Assembly (NCBI GenBank): GCA_030601015.1
Contig: JAUVUO010000002.1
Span: forward strand, 1 to 20,348
Direction of reading: 5' to 3'
Length of the DNA: 20,348 nucleotides
From: Candidatus Omnitrophota bacterium
Lineage (GTDB): Bacteria; Omnitrophota; Gorgyraeia; Duberdicusellales; 4484-171
This document shows, piece after piece, positions 7,960 to 16,283 of the stretch. A program made the position numbers and the translations under genes. The stretch's first letter is position 1, and each line of letters begins with the position of its first letter. The notes under the pieces are model-generated. The model was not told where the DNA came from and searched no databases. It saw nothing but the letters and a program-made list of their open reading frames with translations.

Positions 7960-8670
7960 ATGGGGAGGATTTTAGATAAGCATAAAAGTTGGGAACATAT
8001 AAAGGTAGGTGCTTTTTTCTTAGGAGGCATTACTATTGCTATATTTACGTTTATCTCCATGAAAGAATTTATAGCTTTAAAGGGTACCTATTCTGCGACC
8101 GTAATGTTTGAATTCGCCGAAGGGCTGCGTACAGCATCACCGGTTAGATTTTGCGGAGTGGATGTGGGAGAGGTTAAACATGTAGAAATTAAAAATAATA
8201 ATGATAAACCGGTAGTTTATGTAGAGATTAAAGTTTTAGACACAGTAAAAATTCCGAAAGGTTCTTATTTTTTTATTAATAGTTTAAGTTTGTTCGGCGA
8301 AAAGTATTTAGAAATTACACCTCCTGCGGAAGTAGTATCAAATATTAAAGAAGGAGATATTCTTAAAGGTATATCCCCAATACCCCTTTTTAATGTTTTT
8401 GCTACCTTTACTGAGACTATGGAGAAGGTAAAATTATTTATTGAAGAGGGTAAAATTAAAACTTCTTTAGAAAAGACAATTGCTAATATAGAGGCGATAA
8501 CTGTGACTCTTAAAGATTTTGCCGGAGTTTTAAATAGTAAAGATGGAACAATAGGCAAGCTTATTCATGATGATTCTTTATATAAAGTTGCTGAAGAATT
8601 TGTTTCTGATTTGAAGGAACATCCGTGGAAATTACTGCATAAACCTAAAGAAAAAAAGAAGAAGAAATAA
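7960..8670 (+). CDS. mlaD: MlaD/MCE-domain periplasmic lipid-binding protein
   Basis: A 236-residue single-pass membrane protein with one MCE domain. A short cytoplasmic start is followed by one hydrophobic helix (about 16-34). The MCE domain (about 38-118) contains the FAEGLRTASPVRFCGVDVGEV core, the most recognisable MCE signature. A helical segment follows that probably extends the hexameric lipid tunnel. The extreme C-terminus is lysine-rich (KEKKKKK). MCE proteins bind MlaE and shuttle phospholipid across the periplasm. AAGGAGG stands before the ATG, after a 56-base gap from mlaF, so this gene has its own strong ribosome site, unlike the overlapping upstream genes. At 236 residues it is longer than E. 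coli MlaD (about 180), mainly in the C-terminal helix. Confidence 0.94.
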   Translation: MGRILDKHKSWEHIKVGAFFLGGITIAIFTFISMKEFIALKGTYSATVMFEFAEGLRTASPVRFCGVDVGEVKHVEIKNNNDKPVVYVEIKVLDTVKIPKGSYFFINSLSLFGEKYLEITPPAEVVSNIKEGDILKGISPIPLFNVFATFTETMEKVKLFIEEGKIKTSLEKTIANIEAITVTLKDFAGVLNSKDGTIGKLIHDDSLYKVAEEFVSDLKEHPWKLLHKPKEKKKKK

Positions 8671-8676
8671 TTTAAT

Positions 8677-8708
8677 AGCCTTTCTATTATAAATTATAAG
8701 GTTTTTTT
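8677..8708 (+). terminator. Possible weak intrinsic terminator after mlaD
   Basis: AGCCTT (8677-8682) can pair with AAGGTT (8698-8703), with one G-T pair. The right arm runs into a seven-T tract (8702-8708). The stem is short and the loop (15 bases) is long and AT-rich, so any termination would be inefficient. It sits exactly between the Mla block and radA. Confidence 0.3.
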
Positions 8709-8766
8709 CAAAATTATTGATTAAAATATAAATATGTTTAATTAGAATTTAGAGGATTTTGTTTTT

Positions 8767-10095
8767 ATGTTTAGTTGTACTGGTTGCGGTTATAAGTCAA
8801 TAAAATGGATAGGTAGATGTCCTACTTGTGAAAGTTGGGAAACATTTATTGAAGAGAAAGATATTTCAAAGGAGAATATTAAAGAAGCTCAGCCGCCTAT
8901 ACTTTTAAAAGATATAAAAAAAACTGATGTGCAAAGGGTTTTTACAGGAATGCATGAATTTGATCGAGTTTTAGGCGGAGGATTAGTCGTGGGTGAAATA
9001 ATTTTAGTCGGCGGATCTCCGGGAGTAGGTAAATCCACACTTTTATTAGAAGTAAGCGCCAGGTTAGCAAAGAAAGGCAAAATGCTTTATGTCAGTGCGG
9101 AAGAGTCACCCCAACAGATTGTTTTACGGGCAAAGAGATTGAATGATAAGGGTGTTGATGATATTTATGTTTTAGGGGAAGATAGATTAGAAAGTATTTT
9201 TGAACACATTAAAAAAGATGAATTTAAATTTGTAGTAATAGATTCTATACAAGTTATTTATTCTTCTTCATGTGAAGGGATTAAAGGTTCAGTTTCACAA
9301 ATTAGAGGCTGCGCTGATTATCTTATGAGAATCGCTAAGGCTATGGGGGTAATTGTTTTTGTTGTCGGGCATGTTACCAAAGACGGTGTAATCGCGGGCC
9401 CCAAATTATTAGAGCATATTGTAGATTGCGTGCTTTATTTTGAAGGAGAAATCTTTTCTAATTACCGTATACTTAGGTCGACAAAAAATAGATTTGGTGC
9501 TACCGGAGATATTGCTGTTTTTGAAATGAAGTCAACGGGATTGGAAGAAGTAAAAAAAATTGCAGATATATTTTTACCGCATAAAGAAAAATCTTTTGCC
9601 GGCAGTTCCGTCATTTGTGCGATAGAGGGGTTGCGGCCGATCCTTATAGAGCTGCAGTCTTTAGTTAGCCGTGCTAATTTTGGAGTAGCTAAAAGAAGGA
9701 GTTTGGGATTTGATTTTAATAGATTCTCACTTCTTATCGCGATAATCGAGAAAAGGTTAAAATTGCATTTTTCTAATCAGGATATTTTTATAAATGTTGC
9801 CGTCGGTATAAAAATAAATGACCCAGCTGCCGATTTAGGCGCGGTAATGTCTATGGTTTCCAGTTTTAAGGATAAAGAATTATATAAAAGCACGGTTTTT
9901 ATTGGAGAAGTTGGGTTAGCCGGAGAATTAAGAAGAGTTAATAATATAAATTTAAGATTAAAAGAGATACAAAGAGCTAATTTTAAACATTGTATTATCC
10001 CGGAAATTAATTTTAAGGAGGTGGATAAAAAATTTGATTTTGATATTCGAGGGTATTCTTCTTTAAAAGATGTTGTCGATGAAATGATTAATTAG
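8767..10095 (+). CDS. radA: RadA/Sms: DNA repair and branch-migration ATPase
   Basis: A 442-residue RecA-like ATPase that processes recombination intermediates and branch migration. The N-terminal zinc finger has C4, C7, C18 and C21. Walker A is GGSPGVGKST (about 82-91). The RadA-specific KNRFG motif is at 240-244. The C-terminal third is the Lon-protease-like domain, without a catalytic dyad, typical of RadA. The length is normal. An AGAGGA at 8751-8756 serves the ATG with about 10 bases of spacing. In Bacillus, radA directly follows clpC and precedes disA and yacL. Here the Mla genes separate clpC from radA, and disA is absent, with the yacL-type gene next. Confidence 0.96.
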   Translation: MFSCTGCGYKSIKWIGRCPTCESWETFIEEKDISKENIKEAQPPILLKDIKKTDVQRVFTGMHEFDRVLGGGLVVGEIILVGGSPGVGKSTLLLEVSARLAKKGKMLYVSAEESPQQIVLRAKRLNDKGVDDIYVLGEDRLESIFEHIKKDEFKFVVIDSIQVIYSSSCEGIKGSVSQIRGCADYLMRIAKAMGVIVFVVGHVTKDGVIAGPKLLEHIVDCVLYFEGEIFSNYRILRSTKNRFGATGDIAVFEMKSTGLEEVKKIADIFLPHKEKSFAGSSVICAIEGLRPILIELQSLVSRANFGVAKRRSLGFDFNRFSLLIAIIEKRLKLHFSNQDIFINVAVGIKINDPAADLGAVMSMVSSFKDKELYKSTVFIGEVGLAGELRRVNNINLRLKEIQRANFKHCIIPEINFKEVDKKFDFDIRGYSSLKDVVDEMIN

Positions 10096-10127
10096 GTAAA
10101 GGTTTTATATTATTTATATTTTTGTTT

Positions 10128-10134
10128 GAGGAGG
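10128..10134 (+). promoter_or_regulatory. Ribosome binding site that sets the yacL start
   Basis: GAGGAGG lies eight bases before ATG 10143. The in-frame TTG at 10122 is upstream of this site and has none of its own, so the seven extra residues it would give are rejected. Confidence 0.75.
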
Positions 10135-10142
10135 TTTTAATT

Positions 10143-11126
10143 ATGGGGTTAGTTTTTTTAAGAATTTTTTTTGTTATGATATTTAGTACATTGGGGTATT
10201 CAATGGGCGGTCAGAAACCGATCTTTTATGGTGTTTTAGGACTTTTAGTTGGTATAGCCGTTGTTATTATGGAGATTTTTGTTCGAAAAATATCTTTAAA
10301 AGGGTTATCGAGTGCTGTTTTTGGAATAATTTTAGGGTTAATTGTTTCTTGGATATTTGGAGAAACACTAGCGCATTTTCCTTTGCATAAAGATTTTTCT
10401 TTAGAGGTAATAAATAATGTGAGAGTTTTTGTTACATTTATATTTGTTTATTTGGGACTTACTTTAGGAATTAAAGGAAAAGATGAATTCAGTTTAGTTA
10501 TACCCTATGTAAAGTTTAAACGTCAAGAAATGCGTGAGGATGAAATTGTTATAGATACCAGCAGTATTATTGATGGGAGAATTTTAGATATAGTAAAAAC
10601 TAAGTTTATTGAAGCAAAGTTTGTTGTTCCCCGGTTTGTTCTTAATGAATTGCATACTTTGGCTGATTCAACTGAACATATGAAACGTCAAAAAGGTAAA
10701 AGAGGCATAGAAATTTTGCATTCTTTAAAAAAAGAAACAAATATAGAAGTAGAAATATATGATCAGCTTTTTGATGATATCAAAACCGTTGATGAAAAAC
10801 TTGTTAAGTTAGCGTTAACATTAGACGCGAAGATATTAACTACCGATTATAATTTGAACCGTATAGCCCAACTGCAAGGGGTAAAAGTTTTAAATATTAA
10901 TGATTTCGCGAATGCTTTGAAATCTTCTTTTATTTCAGGACAGAGGTTTTCCTTAAAATTAATTAAGGAGGGTAAAGAGCAAAATCAGGCTATTGGATAT
11001 TTAGAAGATGGGACTATGGTTGTTGTAGAAAATGCGAGAAGGATGATAGGGAAAACAGTTTCTTTGGAGGTTTCTTCTGTACTCCAAAGTTCAAGCGGTA
11101 GGATTATATTTACAAAAATTATTTAA
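10143..11126 (+). CDS. yacL: Membrane PIN-TRAM domain protein (YacL type), putative RNase
   Basis: A 327-residue protein with four predicted membrane helices in the first 112 residues (about 2-20, 26-47, 55-73, 92-111), a PIN nuclease domain (about 134-255) and a C-terminal TRAM domain (about 268-325). PIN acidic residues are visible: D138 in VIDTS, E169 in LNEL, D217 in VDEKL and D235 in TTDYN, so the metal site looks intact. Bacillus YacL has the same architecture and the same position between radA/disA and ispD. Its substrate is not established; PIN and TRAM domains suggest RNA cleavage at the membrane. The start is chosen by the ribosome site at 10128-10134. The 127-base gap after the stop contains no gene that I can support. 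Confidence 0.92.
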   Translation: MGLVFLRIFFVMIFSTLGYSMGGQKPIFYGVLGLLVGIAVVIMEIFVRKISLKGLSSAVFGIILGLIVSWIFGETLAHFPLHKDFSLEVINNVRVFVTFIFVYLGLTLGIKGKDEFSLVIPYVKFKRQEMREDEIVIDTSSIIDGRILDIVKTKFIEAKFVVPRFVLNELHTLADSTEHMKRQKGKRGIEILHSLKKETNIEVEIYDQLFDDIKTVDEKLVKLALTLDAKILTTDYNLNRIAQLQGVKVLNINDFANALKSSFISGQRFSLKLIKEGKEQNQAIGYLEDGTMVVVENARRMIGKTVSLEVSSVLQSSSGRIIFTKII

Positions 11127-11253
11127 TTTAGGGTATACGGCAATTTATAGTTTGTCGATAAAATGAATAACACGTGTAGGTGATTAATGTTTTGTTTGTT
11201 AATAGATAATTTTGGGTTTTTTAATAAACGGCACAATGTTTAGATAAATTATT

Positions 11254-11957
11254 ATGAATTTCAAGGCAGGTGCTGTTATAGTTTGTGCTGGGATAGGAGT
11301 GAGGCTGGGTAATATTGATAAAGCCGTTTTAGAATTGCAAGGCGAGCCTCTTTTTTATCATAGTGTTAAAATTTTCAATAAAATAAATCGGATAAAACAG
11401 ATTGTTTTGGTTTTAAATAAACAGCATTTTGAGTTAGCAGAAAAATTGATATCCTCAGTAGGTAATTCAAATTATGGAAAGAATAATCCAAATATATCAT
11501 TTGTAGAAGGAGGAAAAGAGAGAAAAATATCTGTGTTGAATGGACTTAAAGTTTTAAAAAAAGATATAAGTCATGTTCTAATACATGATGGAGCAAGACC
11601 GATGGTTACAGCTCGAATTATTAATAGAATTATAGATAAACTTAAAGTATATTCTGCTGTAACTTGCGGAATTAAGGTAAGAGATTGTTTAAAATCAGCA
11701 GAGGATGGCCTTTTTATAGAAAAAACTTAAAGAGAGATAAGGTATATCTTATTCAGACCCCGCAGGCTTTTGAGAAAAAGCTGATTTTAGCCGCGTATGA
11801 TAATTTTTTTAAAAGAGAGGTTTATGATGATTCGCAATTTGTTGAGTTGATGGGGACAAAAGTCAAAATAGATGAGGGTGAATTAACAAATTTTAAAATT
11901 ACTTATCCTGAAGACATTTCGTTAGCGAATATAATTTTATCTAGCCGAAATTTATAG
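11254..11957 (+). CDS. ispD: IspD: 2-C-methyl-D-erythritol 4-phosphate cytidylyltransferase, interrupted by a frameshift
   Basis: IspD joins CTP to methylerythritol phosphate in the non-mevalonate isoprenoid pathway. The N-terminal part has the nucleotide-binding loop CAGIGVRLG with a nearby lysine (NIDKAVLEL) and the IHDGARPMV motif. This frame ends at a TAA (11728-11730) after residue 158. The rest of the protein, including LIQTPQAF and a final TYPEDISLANIIL, continues in the -1 frame to a TAG at 11955-11957. The frames meet at a run of six A (11720-11725). One extra A, or a -1 slip there, gives EKNLKRDKVYLIQTPQ and a protein of 234 residues, the normal IspD length. Both halves are well conserved, so this looks like a sequencing/assembly indel, a very recent mutation or slippage, rather than old decay. 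No clear ribosome site is seen. ispF follows 23 bases later. Confidence 0.9.
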
Positions 11958-11980
11958 AACAGTTTATAAAATAAATATAT

Positions 11981-12463
11981 ATGGAAAGTTATAGGGTAGG
12001 TTTAGGTTTTGATGTTCATCGTTTCAGTAAAACTCAAAAAAAATTGGTTTTAGGAGGAGTTATAATATCCAATGATTATGGCTTGGAAGCGGTTTCTGAT
12101 GGAGACATTCTTCTTCACGCGGCAGCTGATGCTTTATGCGGAGCTTGCGGCTTGGGGGATATTGGCGATTATTTTCCTCCGGAGAATAAAGAATCAAAAG
12201 GGTTAGATAGCCGAAAGATAACAGAGTTTATTTTAAGGAAAATAAAAAATAATTTTTATATTGTAAATATGGATATTATTATCGTCTCGGAACAGCCGCG
12301 GCTGATTTCTCATAAAAATAAAATATTAAATTCTTTGAAAAGTATTTTTTCGGTATCAGAGATAAATTTAAAAATAAAATCCAAGGAAGGAATGGATGTA
12401 TTAGGAAGTAAAGACAGTATGAGTTGTTTGGTTAATGTTTTAGTTCGATATAACAAATTATAA
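11981..12463 (+). CDS. ispF: IspF: 2-C-methyl-D-erythritol 2,4-cyclodiphosphate synthase
   Basis: A 160-residue enzyme that cyclises CDP-methylerythritol 2-phosphate to the cyclodiphosphate, releasing CMP, two steps after IspD in the same pathway. The metal ligands are visible: D11 and H13 in GFDVHRF and H46 in DGDILLHAAADAL. The GDIGDYFPP loop follows, and near the C-terminus KSKEGMDVLG corresponds to the conserved substrate-binding turn. Length is typical for this trimeric enzyme. The ribosome site is poor (AT-only leader), so translation may depend on coupling to ispD just upstream. The gene is separate from ispD, unlike the IspDF fusions of some proteobacteria. ispE is not in the window. 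Confidence 0.95.
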   Translation: MESYRVGLGFDVHRFSKTQKKLVLGGVIISNDYGLEAVSDGDILLHAAADALCGACGLGDIGDYFPPENKESKGLDSRKITEFILRKIKNNFYIVNMDIIIVSEQPRLISHKNKILNSLKSIFSVSEINLKIKSKEGMDVLGSKDSMSCLVNVLVRYNKL

Positions 12464-12508
12464 TATTTAGAATGTTGAGTTTATGTTTTTTAATAAAGGG
12501 GTTTTGTC

Positions 12509-13948
12509 ATGTTAAATATATATAATAGTCTTACAAGGAAGAAAGAAGAGTTTATCCCGCAAAATGGTAATATAGTAAAAATGTATGCCTGCGGGGTTAC
12601 TGTTTATGATGATTGCCATCTTGGGCATGGACGTTCTCTTTATATATTTGAAGTTATAAGAAGATATTTAAAGTTTAAGGGGTTTAAGGTTCAATTTGTT
12701 AGAAATATTACTGATGTGGACGATAAAATAATAAATAAAGCACGGCAAATTGGTCAAGATGAAGAGATTCCTCTTAAAGAAGCTTTTGAGAAGATAAGAA
12801 AAAAATATATTGATAGTTATTATGATGATTTAAATTTATTAAATGTGCCGCCTGCGGATATAGAACCTTTGGCTACAGAAAATATAGCCGAAATGAAAAA
12901 TTACATTCAAAAATTGATTGATAAAGGTTTCGCTTATGACTCTGAAGGTAATGTATACTTTTCAGTAAGAAAATTTAAATCTTATGGTAAATTGTCAGGT
13001 AAGAAAATAGATGATTTATTGTCTTCGGTAAGAATTGATGCCGATCCTTTCAAAAAAGATACTCTTGATTTTGCTTTATGGAAAAAGGCTAAGCCTGAAG
13101 AACCATCATGGGAGAGCCCTTGGGGGCCGGGCCGGCCTGGATGGCATATAGAGTGTTCGGTTATGAGCCAGAAATATTTAGATGCCGATACATTGGATAT
13201 CCATGGCGGAGGCAGGGATTTGATATTTCCTCATCATGAAAATGAAGCGGCTCAATCCGAGGCATTGACAGATAAACAATTCGCCTGTTATTGGATACAT
13301 CACGGCCTTTTATCGATTAATGGCCAAAAAATGGCAAAATCTTTAAAGAATTTTATTACACTTAAAACCGTGATGGATAAGTATTCCCCAAATATGTTAA
13401 AGTTTTTTTATCTTCAAGCCCATTATTCAAGTTCCATTGACTTTTCTTGGAATAAGATGGAAGAAGTAAAAAAAGCATATCAAAGAATAGATATTTTGGT
13501 AGAAAAATTAAACAAATATTTGAAAGATAAAGATATAAAAGAAATGATGAGATGGGGAACAAATGGCCGTTTGGGAGAGTGTTTTGAAGATGAATTTAAA
13601 GCAGCTATGGACGATGATTTTAATATGCCTAAAGGATTGGCAGTATTGTTTGGTATAGTAAATGCTTGTAATGAACAATTCAATAGCGATGATGAATATA
13701 AAGATAGTATGTTAGCTTATGCCAGAGATGTTATTCGAAAGATTCTTAATATTTTTTCATTAACATGTGAAATAAAAAAAGCAGCTGGAATTTCCAGCGA
13801 ACAAATAGAAGAACAAATTGATATAAGATTGCAATGTAAAAATGAAAAAAATTATCAGGAAGCTGATAGAATTAGAAAAGAGTTGAAAGACAAAGGTATT
13901 ATACTGGAAGATACAAAGGATGGTACCCAATGGCGAAAAAGAATATAA
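12509..13948 (+). CDS. cysS: Cysteinyl-tRNA synthetase
   Basis: A 479-residue class I aminoacyl-tRNA synthetase that charges tRNA-Cys. The catalytic core shows C28 (zinc ligand) in YACGVTVYD, the HIGH-equivalent HLGH at 37-40, the WHIECSVMS and HGGGRDLIFPHHENE zinc/substrate segments, and the KMSKS-equivalent KMAKS at 274-278. The C-terminal part contains the DALR-like helical region and a short final NYQEADRIRKELKDKGI segment typical of CysRS. AAAGGGG precedes the ATG. The 3' end overlaps tmk by 19 bases. In Bacillus cysS lies a little further downstream of ispF, beyond gltX and cysE, so the local order is a compacted version of the same string. Confidence 0.96.
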   Translation: MLNIYNSLTRKKEEFIPQNGNIVKMYACGVTVYDDCHLGHGRSLYIFEVIRRYLKFKGFKVQFVRNITDVDDKIINKARQIGQDEEIPLKEAFEKIRKKYIDSYYDDLNLLNVPPADIEPLATENIAEMKNYIQKLIDKGFAYDSEGNVYFSVRKFKSYGKLSGKKIDDLLSSVRIDADPFKKDTLDFALWKKAKPEEPSWESPWGPGRPGWHIECSVMSQKYLDADTLDIHGGGRDLIFPHHENEAAQSEALTDKQFACYWIHHGLLSINGQKMAKSLKNFITLKTVMDKYSPNMLKFFYLQAHYSSSIDFSWNKMEEVKKAYQRIDILVEKLNKYLKDKDIKEMMRWGTNGRLGECFEDEFKAAMDDDFNMPKGLAVLFGIVNACNEQFNSDDEYKDSMLAYARDVIRKILNIFSLTCEIKKAAGISSEQIEEQIDIRLQCKNEKNYQEADRIRKELKDKGIILEDTKDGTQWRKRI

Positions 13949-14559
13949 AACTAAGAGGCTTTTTTATTACAATTGAAGGGTTAGAAGGCAGCGGTAAAAG
14001 CAGTGTTATTAAGTCTCTTACTAAATTCATTAAAGATAAGGGCTTTTCTTTAAAAGTTCATCGTGAACCCGGGTCTACCCGTATAGGAGAAAAAATAAGA
14101 AAAATTTTGTTAGATAATAAAAATAATGAACTATCTGTACATACGGAATTGCTTTTATATTTAGCCGCAAGAACACAGCTTATTGAAGAAAAATTGAAAG
14201 AGGACTTTTTTATTAATGATTTTGTGATTTGTGATCGGTTTTTTGATTCTACTTTAGTTTATCAGGGATTTGCCCTTGGATTAGGTGAAATTGTGAATAA
14301 ATCTGTACAGATGTTTTCATTAGGAGTAACTCCGGATTTGACAATTGTTTTAGATACTCCGGCGAGGAAAGGATTAAGCAGACTAAAAAATAAGGATCGT
14401 ATTGAATCAAGGCCGTTACAATTTCATAATAAATTAAGAAAAGGATATCTTTACTTAGCGAAAGAATATCCTGAAAGAGTAAAAATAATTAACGCTAGGA
14501 ACAGTTTAGATAAGGTTTGTCAAAATGTCCATAAACTTGTGGAGAAAACATTTTTATGA
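13930..14559 (+). CDS. tmk: Thymidylate kinase
   Basis: A 209-residue P-loop kinase that makes dTDP from dTMP for DNA synthesis. The P-loop is EGLEGSGKSS (about 16-25). The REPGSTRIGEKIR segment corresponds to the usual DR(E)PGGT motif, with serine in place of the second glycine. DRFFDSTLVYQG (DRY/YQG region) and the lid region around RIESRPLQFHNKLRKGYL follow. The ATG lies inside the end of cysS, with AAAGGA (13915-13920) at nine bases. tmk, holB and ricT follow one another as in Bacillus, where two small genes lie between tmk and holB. Those are absent here, replaced by a 30-base gap. Confidence 0.95.
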   Translation: MAKKNIKLRGFFITIEGLEGSGKSSVIKSLTKFIKDKGFSLKVHREPGSTRIGEKIRKILLDNKNNELSVHTELLLYLAARTQLIEEKLKEDFFINDFVICDRFFDSTLVYQGFALGLGEIVNKSVQMFSLGVTPDLTIVLDTPARKGLSRLKNKDRIESRPLQFHNKLRKGYLYLAKEYPERVKIINARNSLDKVCQNVHKLVEKTFL

Positions 14560-14589
14560 TTATTATTTAGATAAAAGAAGTAATTTTTC

Positions 14590-15375
14590 ATGGATAAACG
14601 GCAAGAAATTATAAATTATTTTAATATTTTAAAAAAAAGAGATTCTCTTGGAACAGCATATTTGTTTATTGGAGAAGACTTTTCTTTAGCTAACGATATT
14701 TTTAAACTAATTAATTGTCATAGTGATGCAGATTTCTGCGGTGAATGCTGGGATTGCAAAGCAATTGATAAAGTAAATCATCCTGACCTTTTTATTGTTG
14801 AACCGGAAGGATTATCAACTAAAATTGATAAAATAAGAGAAGGGATGCGTTTTCTATCATTGAAAAGTTTTCGGGCTAAGAATAAAATATTAGTTGTAAA
14901 AAATGCTCAGAGTTTGAGTTTAGGCGCTTCAAACGCTTTTCTCAAAACTTTAGAAGAACCGGTTAAGAATTCCTTTATTGCTATTTATACTACTAAAATA
15001 GATGGGTTATTGCCTACAATTATTTCTCGCTGCCGAAAAATTTTTCTTCCTTTTAACAGTATTATCGATGAGAAATCACTTTCCAACGAGAATGTCTATA
15101 CCTTTATGAAAGGAGTCCAAGTTGATTTTAAAGATAGGAAAAAATTTGGTTTATTTTTAAATGATTTTATTAATATTTTGATTAAATATGTGGTTAATAA
15201 AATTAAAAAACAAAATAATCATTTGATTGAGGCCAATGGCTGTGAGATAATTTTAAAACGTTATAATATTGGCCAGATACAAGATATTATAGGTTGTATT
15301 TTGAAAATATATAGTGCTTATAATAGTATTAATATAAAATTGGGTTTAAACTTAATAAAGATGAGGTTTACGTAG
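14590..15375 (+). CDS. holB: DNA polymerase III delta' subunit (clamp loader)
   Basis: A 261-residue AAA+ family protein of the replication clamp loader. It has a four-cysteine zinc module (C43, C50, C53, C56). The most typical stretch follows: a KILVVKNAQSL Walker-B-like strand, SNAFLKTLEEP, and the SRC motif in TIISRCRKIFLPF. The usual P-loop is missing: the first strand reads LFIGEDFSLAND, without a GxxGxGK core. Delta' is the non-hydrolysing stator in the classic clamp loader, so this loss is compatible with function. The protein is short (delta' is often 300-330 residues), mainly in the C-terminal collar domain. The ribosome site is weak (AGAAG). Gene order tmk-holB-ricT supports the assignment. 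Confidence 0.9.
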   Translation: MDKRQEIINYFNILKKRDSLGTAYLFIGEDFSLANDIFKLINCHSDADFCGECWDCKAIDKVNHPDLFIVEPEGLSTKIDKIREGMRFLSLKSFRAKNKILVVKNAQSLSLGASNAFLKTLEEPVKNSFIAIYTTKIDGLLPTIISRCRKIFLPFNSIIDEKSLSNENVYTFMKGVQVDFKDRKKFGLFLNDFINILIKYVVNKIKKQNNHLIEANGCEIILKRYNIGQIQDIIGCILKIYSAYNSINIKLGLNLIKMRFT

Positions 15376-15426
15376 AATATTCAAAATGTATTGAATTTAT
15401 TATAAATTTTTAGTGCCGAAAAGTAT

Positions 15427-15433
15427 AAAGGAG
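15427..15433 (+). promoter_or_regulatory. Ribosome binding site that sets the ricT start
   Basis: AAAGGAG lies nine bases before ATG 15443. A GTG at 15413 is in frame but upstream of this site and has no ribosome site, so the shorter protein is preferred. Confidence 0.7.
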
Positions 15434-15442
15434 CTGAACGAA

Positions 15443-16234
15443 ATGAAAATTGGGATGGTAAGGTTAAGAGAAGCCGGACAGATTATTTCTTGCCGGATTA
15501 ATGATGAGATAGTTGAACATGATTATGTCATTGTTGAGGCAGATAGAGGGATAGAGTATGGTGAAGTTATAGAGATAATAGAGAAGAATTTTAGGGATTG
15601 TGATAATAAAAAAGCGTCTTTGAAAAATATATTACGTAAATTAACTCCGGAGGATTATAAAAGAATAGAAGCGAATAAACAAGAAGCAAAAGACGCAATG
15701 AAATTATGTTCAGGTAAAATAAGAGAATATAATTTAGCTATGAAGCTAGTTGATTCGGAGTATTCATTTGATAAAAAAAAGATTATTTTCTATTTTACTT
15801 CAGAGGGCAGAATAGATTTTCGTGAATTAGTTAAAGAATTGGCTAAAATATTTAAAATCAGAATTGAGATGAGACAAATTGGAGTAAGAGATGAAGCCAG
15901 GCTTTTTGGAGGATATGGCCATTGCGGACAAGCTTTATGTTGTTCTCGATTTCTTAGGAATTTTGAGCCGGTAAGTATGAAAATGGCAAAAACACAGAAA
16001 TTATCATTAAGTTCCGGTAAAATCTCAGGTATATGCGGTAGACTTATGTGCTGTCTTTTTTATGAGTATAAAAATTATAAAACATTATCTAAAGGTTTAC
16101 CTAAAGAAGGGCAAATAATTGATTCTGTGTACGGTAAAGTAAAGGTTGTATCCGTAAACATTTTAAAAAGGACGGCCTATGTCGAATTAGATGAGGGAAA
16201 GATAGAGAAAGTTTTTTACGATGAGAAAACATAA
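15443..16234 (+). CDS. ricT: RicT/YaaT: PSP1-domain regulatory protein
   Basis: A 263-residue PSP1 C-terminal domain protein. The core (about 110-210) contains FYFTSEGRIDFRELV, then QIGVRDEARLFGGYGHCG and a cysteine cluster (C161, C166, C167, C198, C203, C204). In Bacillus subtilis, RicT works with RicA and RicF as an iron-sulphur complex that affects RNase Y mRNA maturation and development. The cysteines are compatible with cluster binding, but that is inferred here. RicA and RicF are not in the window. The gene follows holB, as in Bacillus, where yaaT lies next to holB. The start is ATG 15443 on the strength of its ribosome site; a GTG 30 bases upstream would add ten residues. Confidence 0.9.
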   Translation: MKIGMVRLREAGQIISCRINDEIVEHDYVIVEADRGIEYGEVIEIIEKNFRDCDNKKASLKNILRKLTPEDYKRIEANKQEAKDAMKLCSGKIREYNLAMKLVDSEYSFDKKKIIFYFTSEGRIDFRELVKELAKIFKIRIEMRQIGVRDEARLFGGYGHCGQALCCSRFLRNFEPVSMKMAKTQKLSLSSGKISGICGRLMCCLFYEYKNYKTLSKGLPKEGQIIDSVYGKVKVVSVNILKRTAYVELDEGKIEKVFYDEKT

Positions 16235-16283
16235 GTTATCTAATGGATCATAGAGGAATGGATAAAGACTTGAGAAAATATAT

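Noticed and set aside
12509..13948. KMAKS in place of KMSKS in CysRS as an inactivating change
   Set aside because: The signature loop tolerates variation at its third position, and all other catalytic and zinc-binding segments are intact.
14590..14720. HolB lacking the Walker A loop as a sign of decay
   Set aside because: Delta' subunits are the non-hydrolysing members of the clamp loader and commonly have degraded P-loops; the zinc module and SRC motif are intact.
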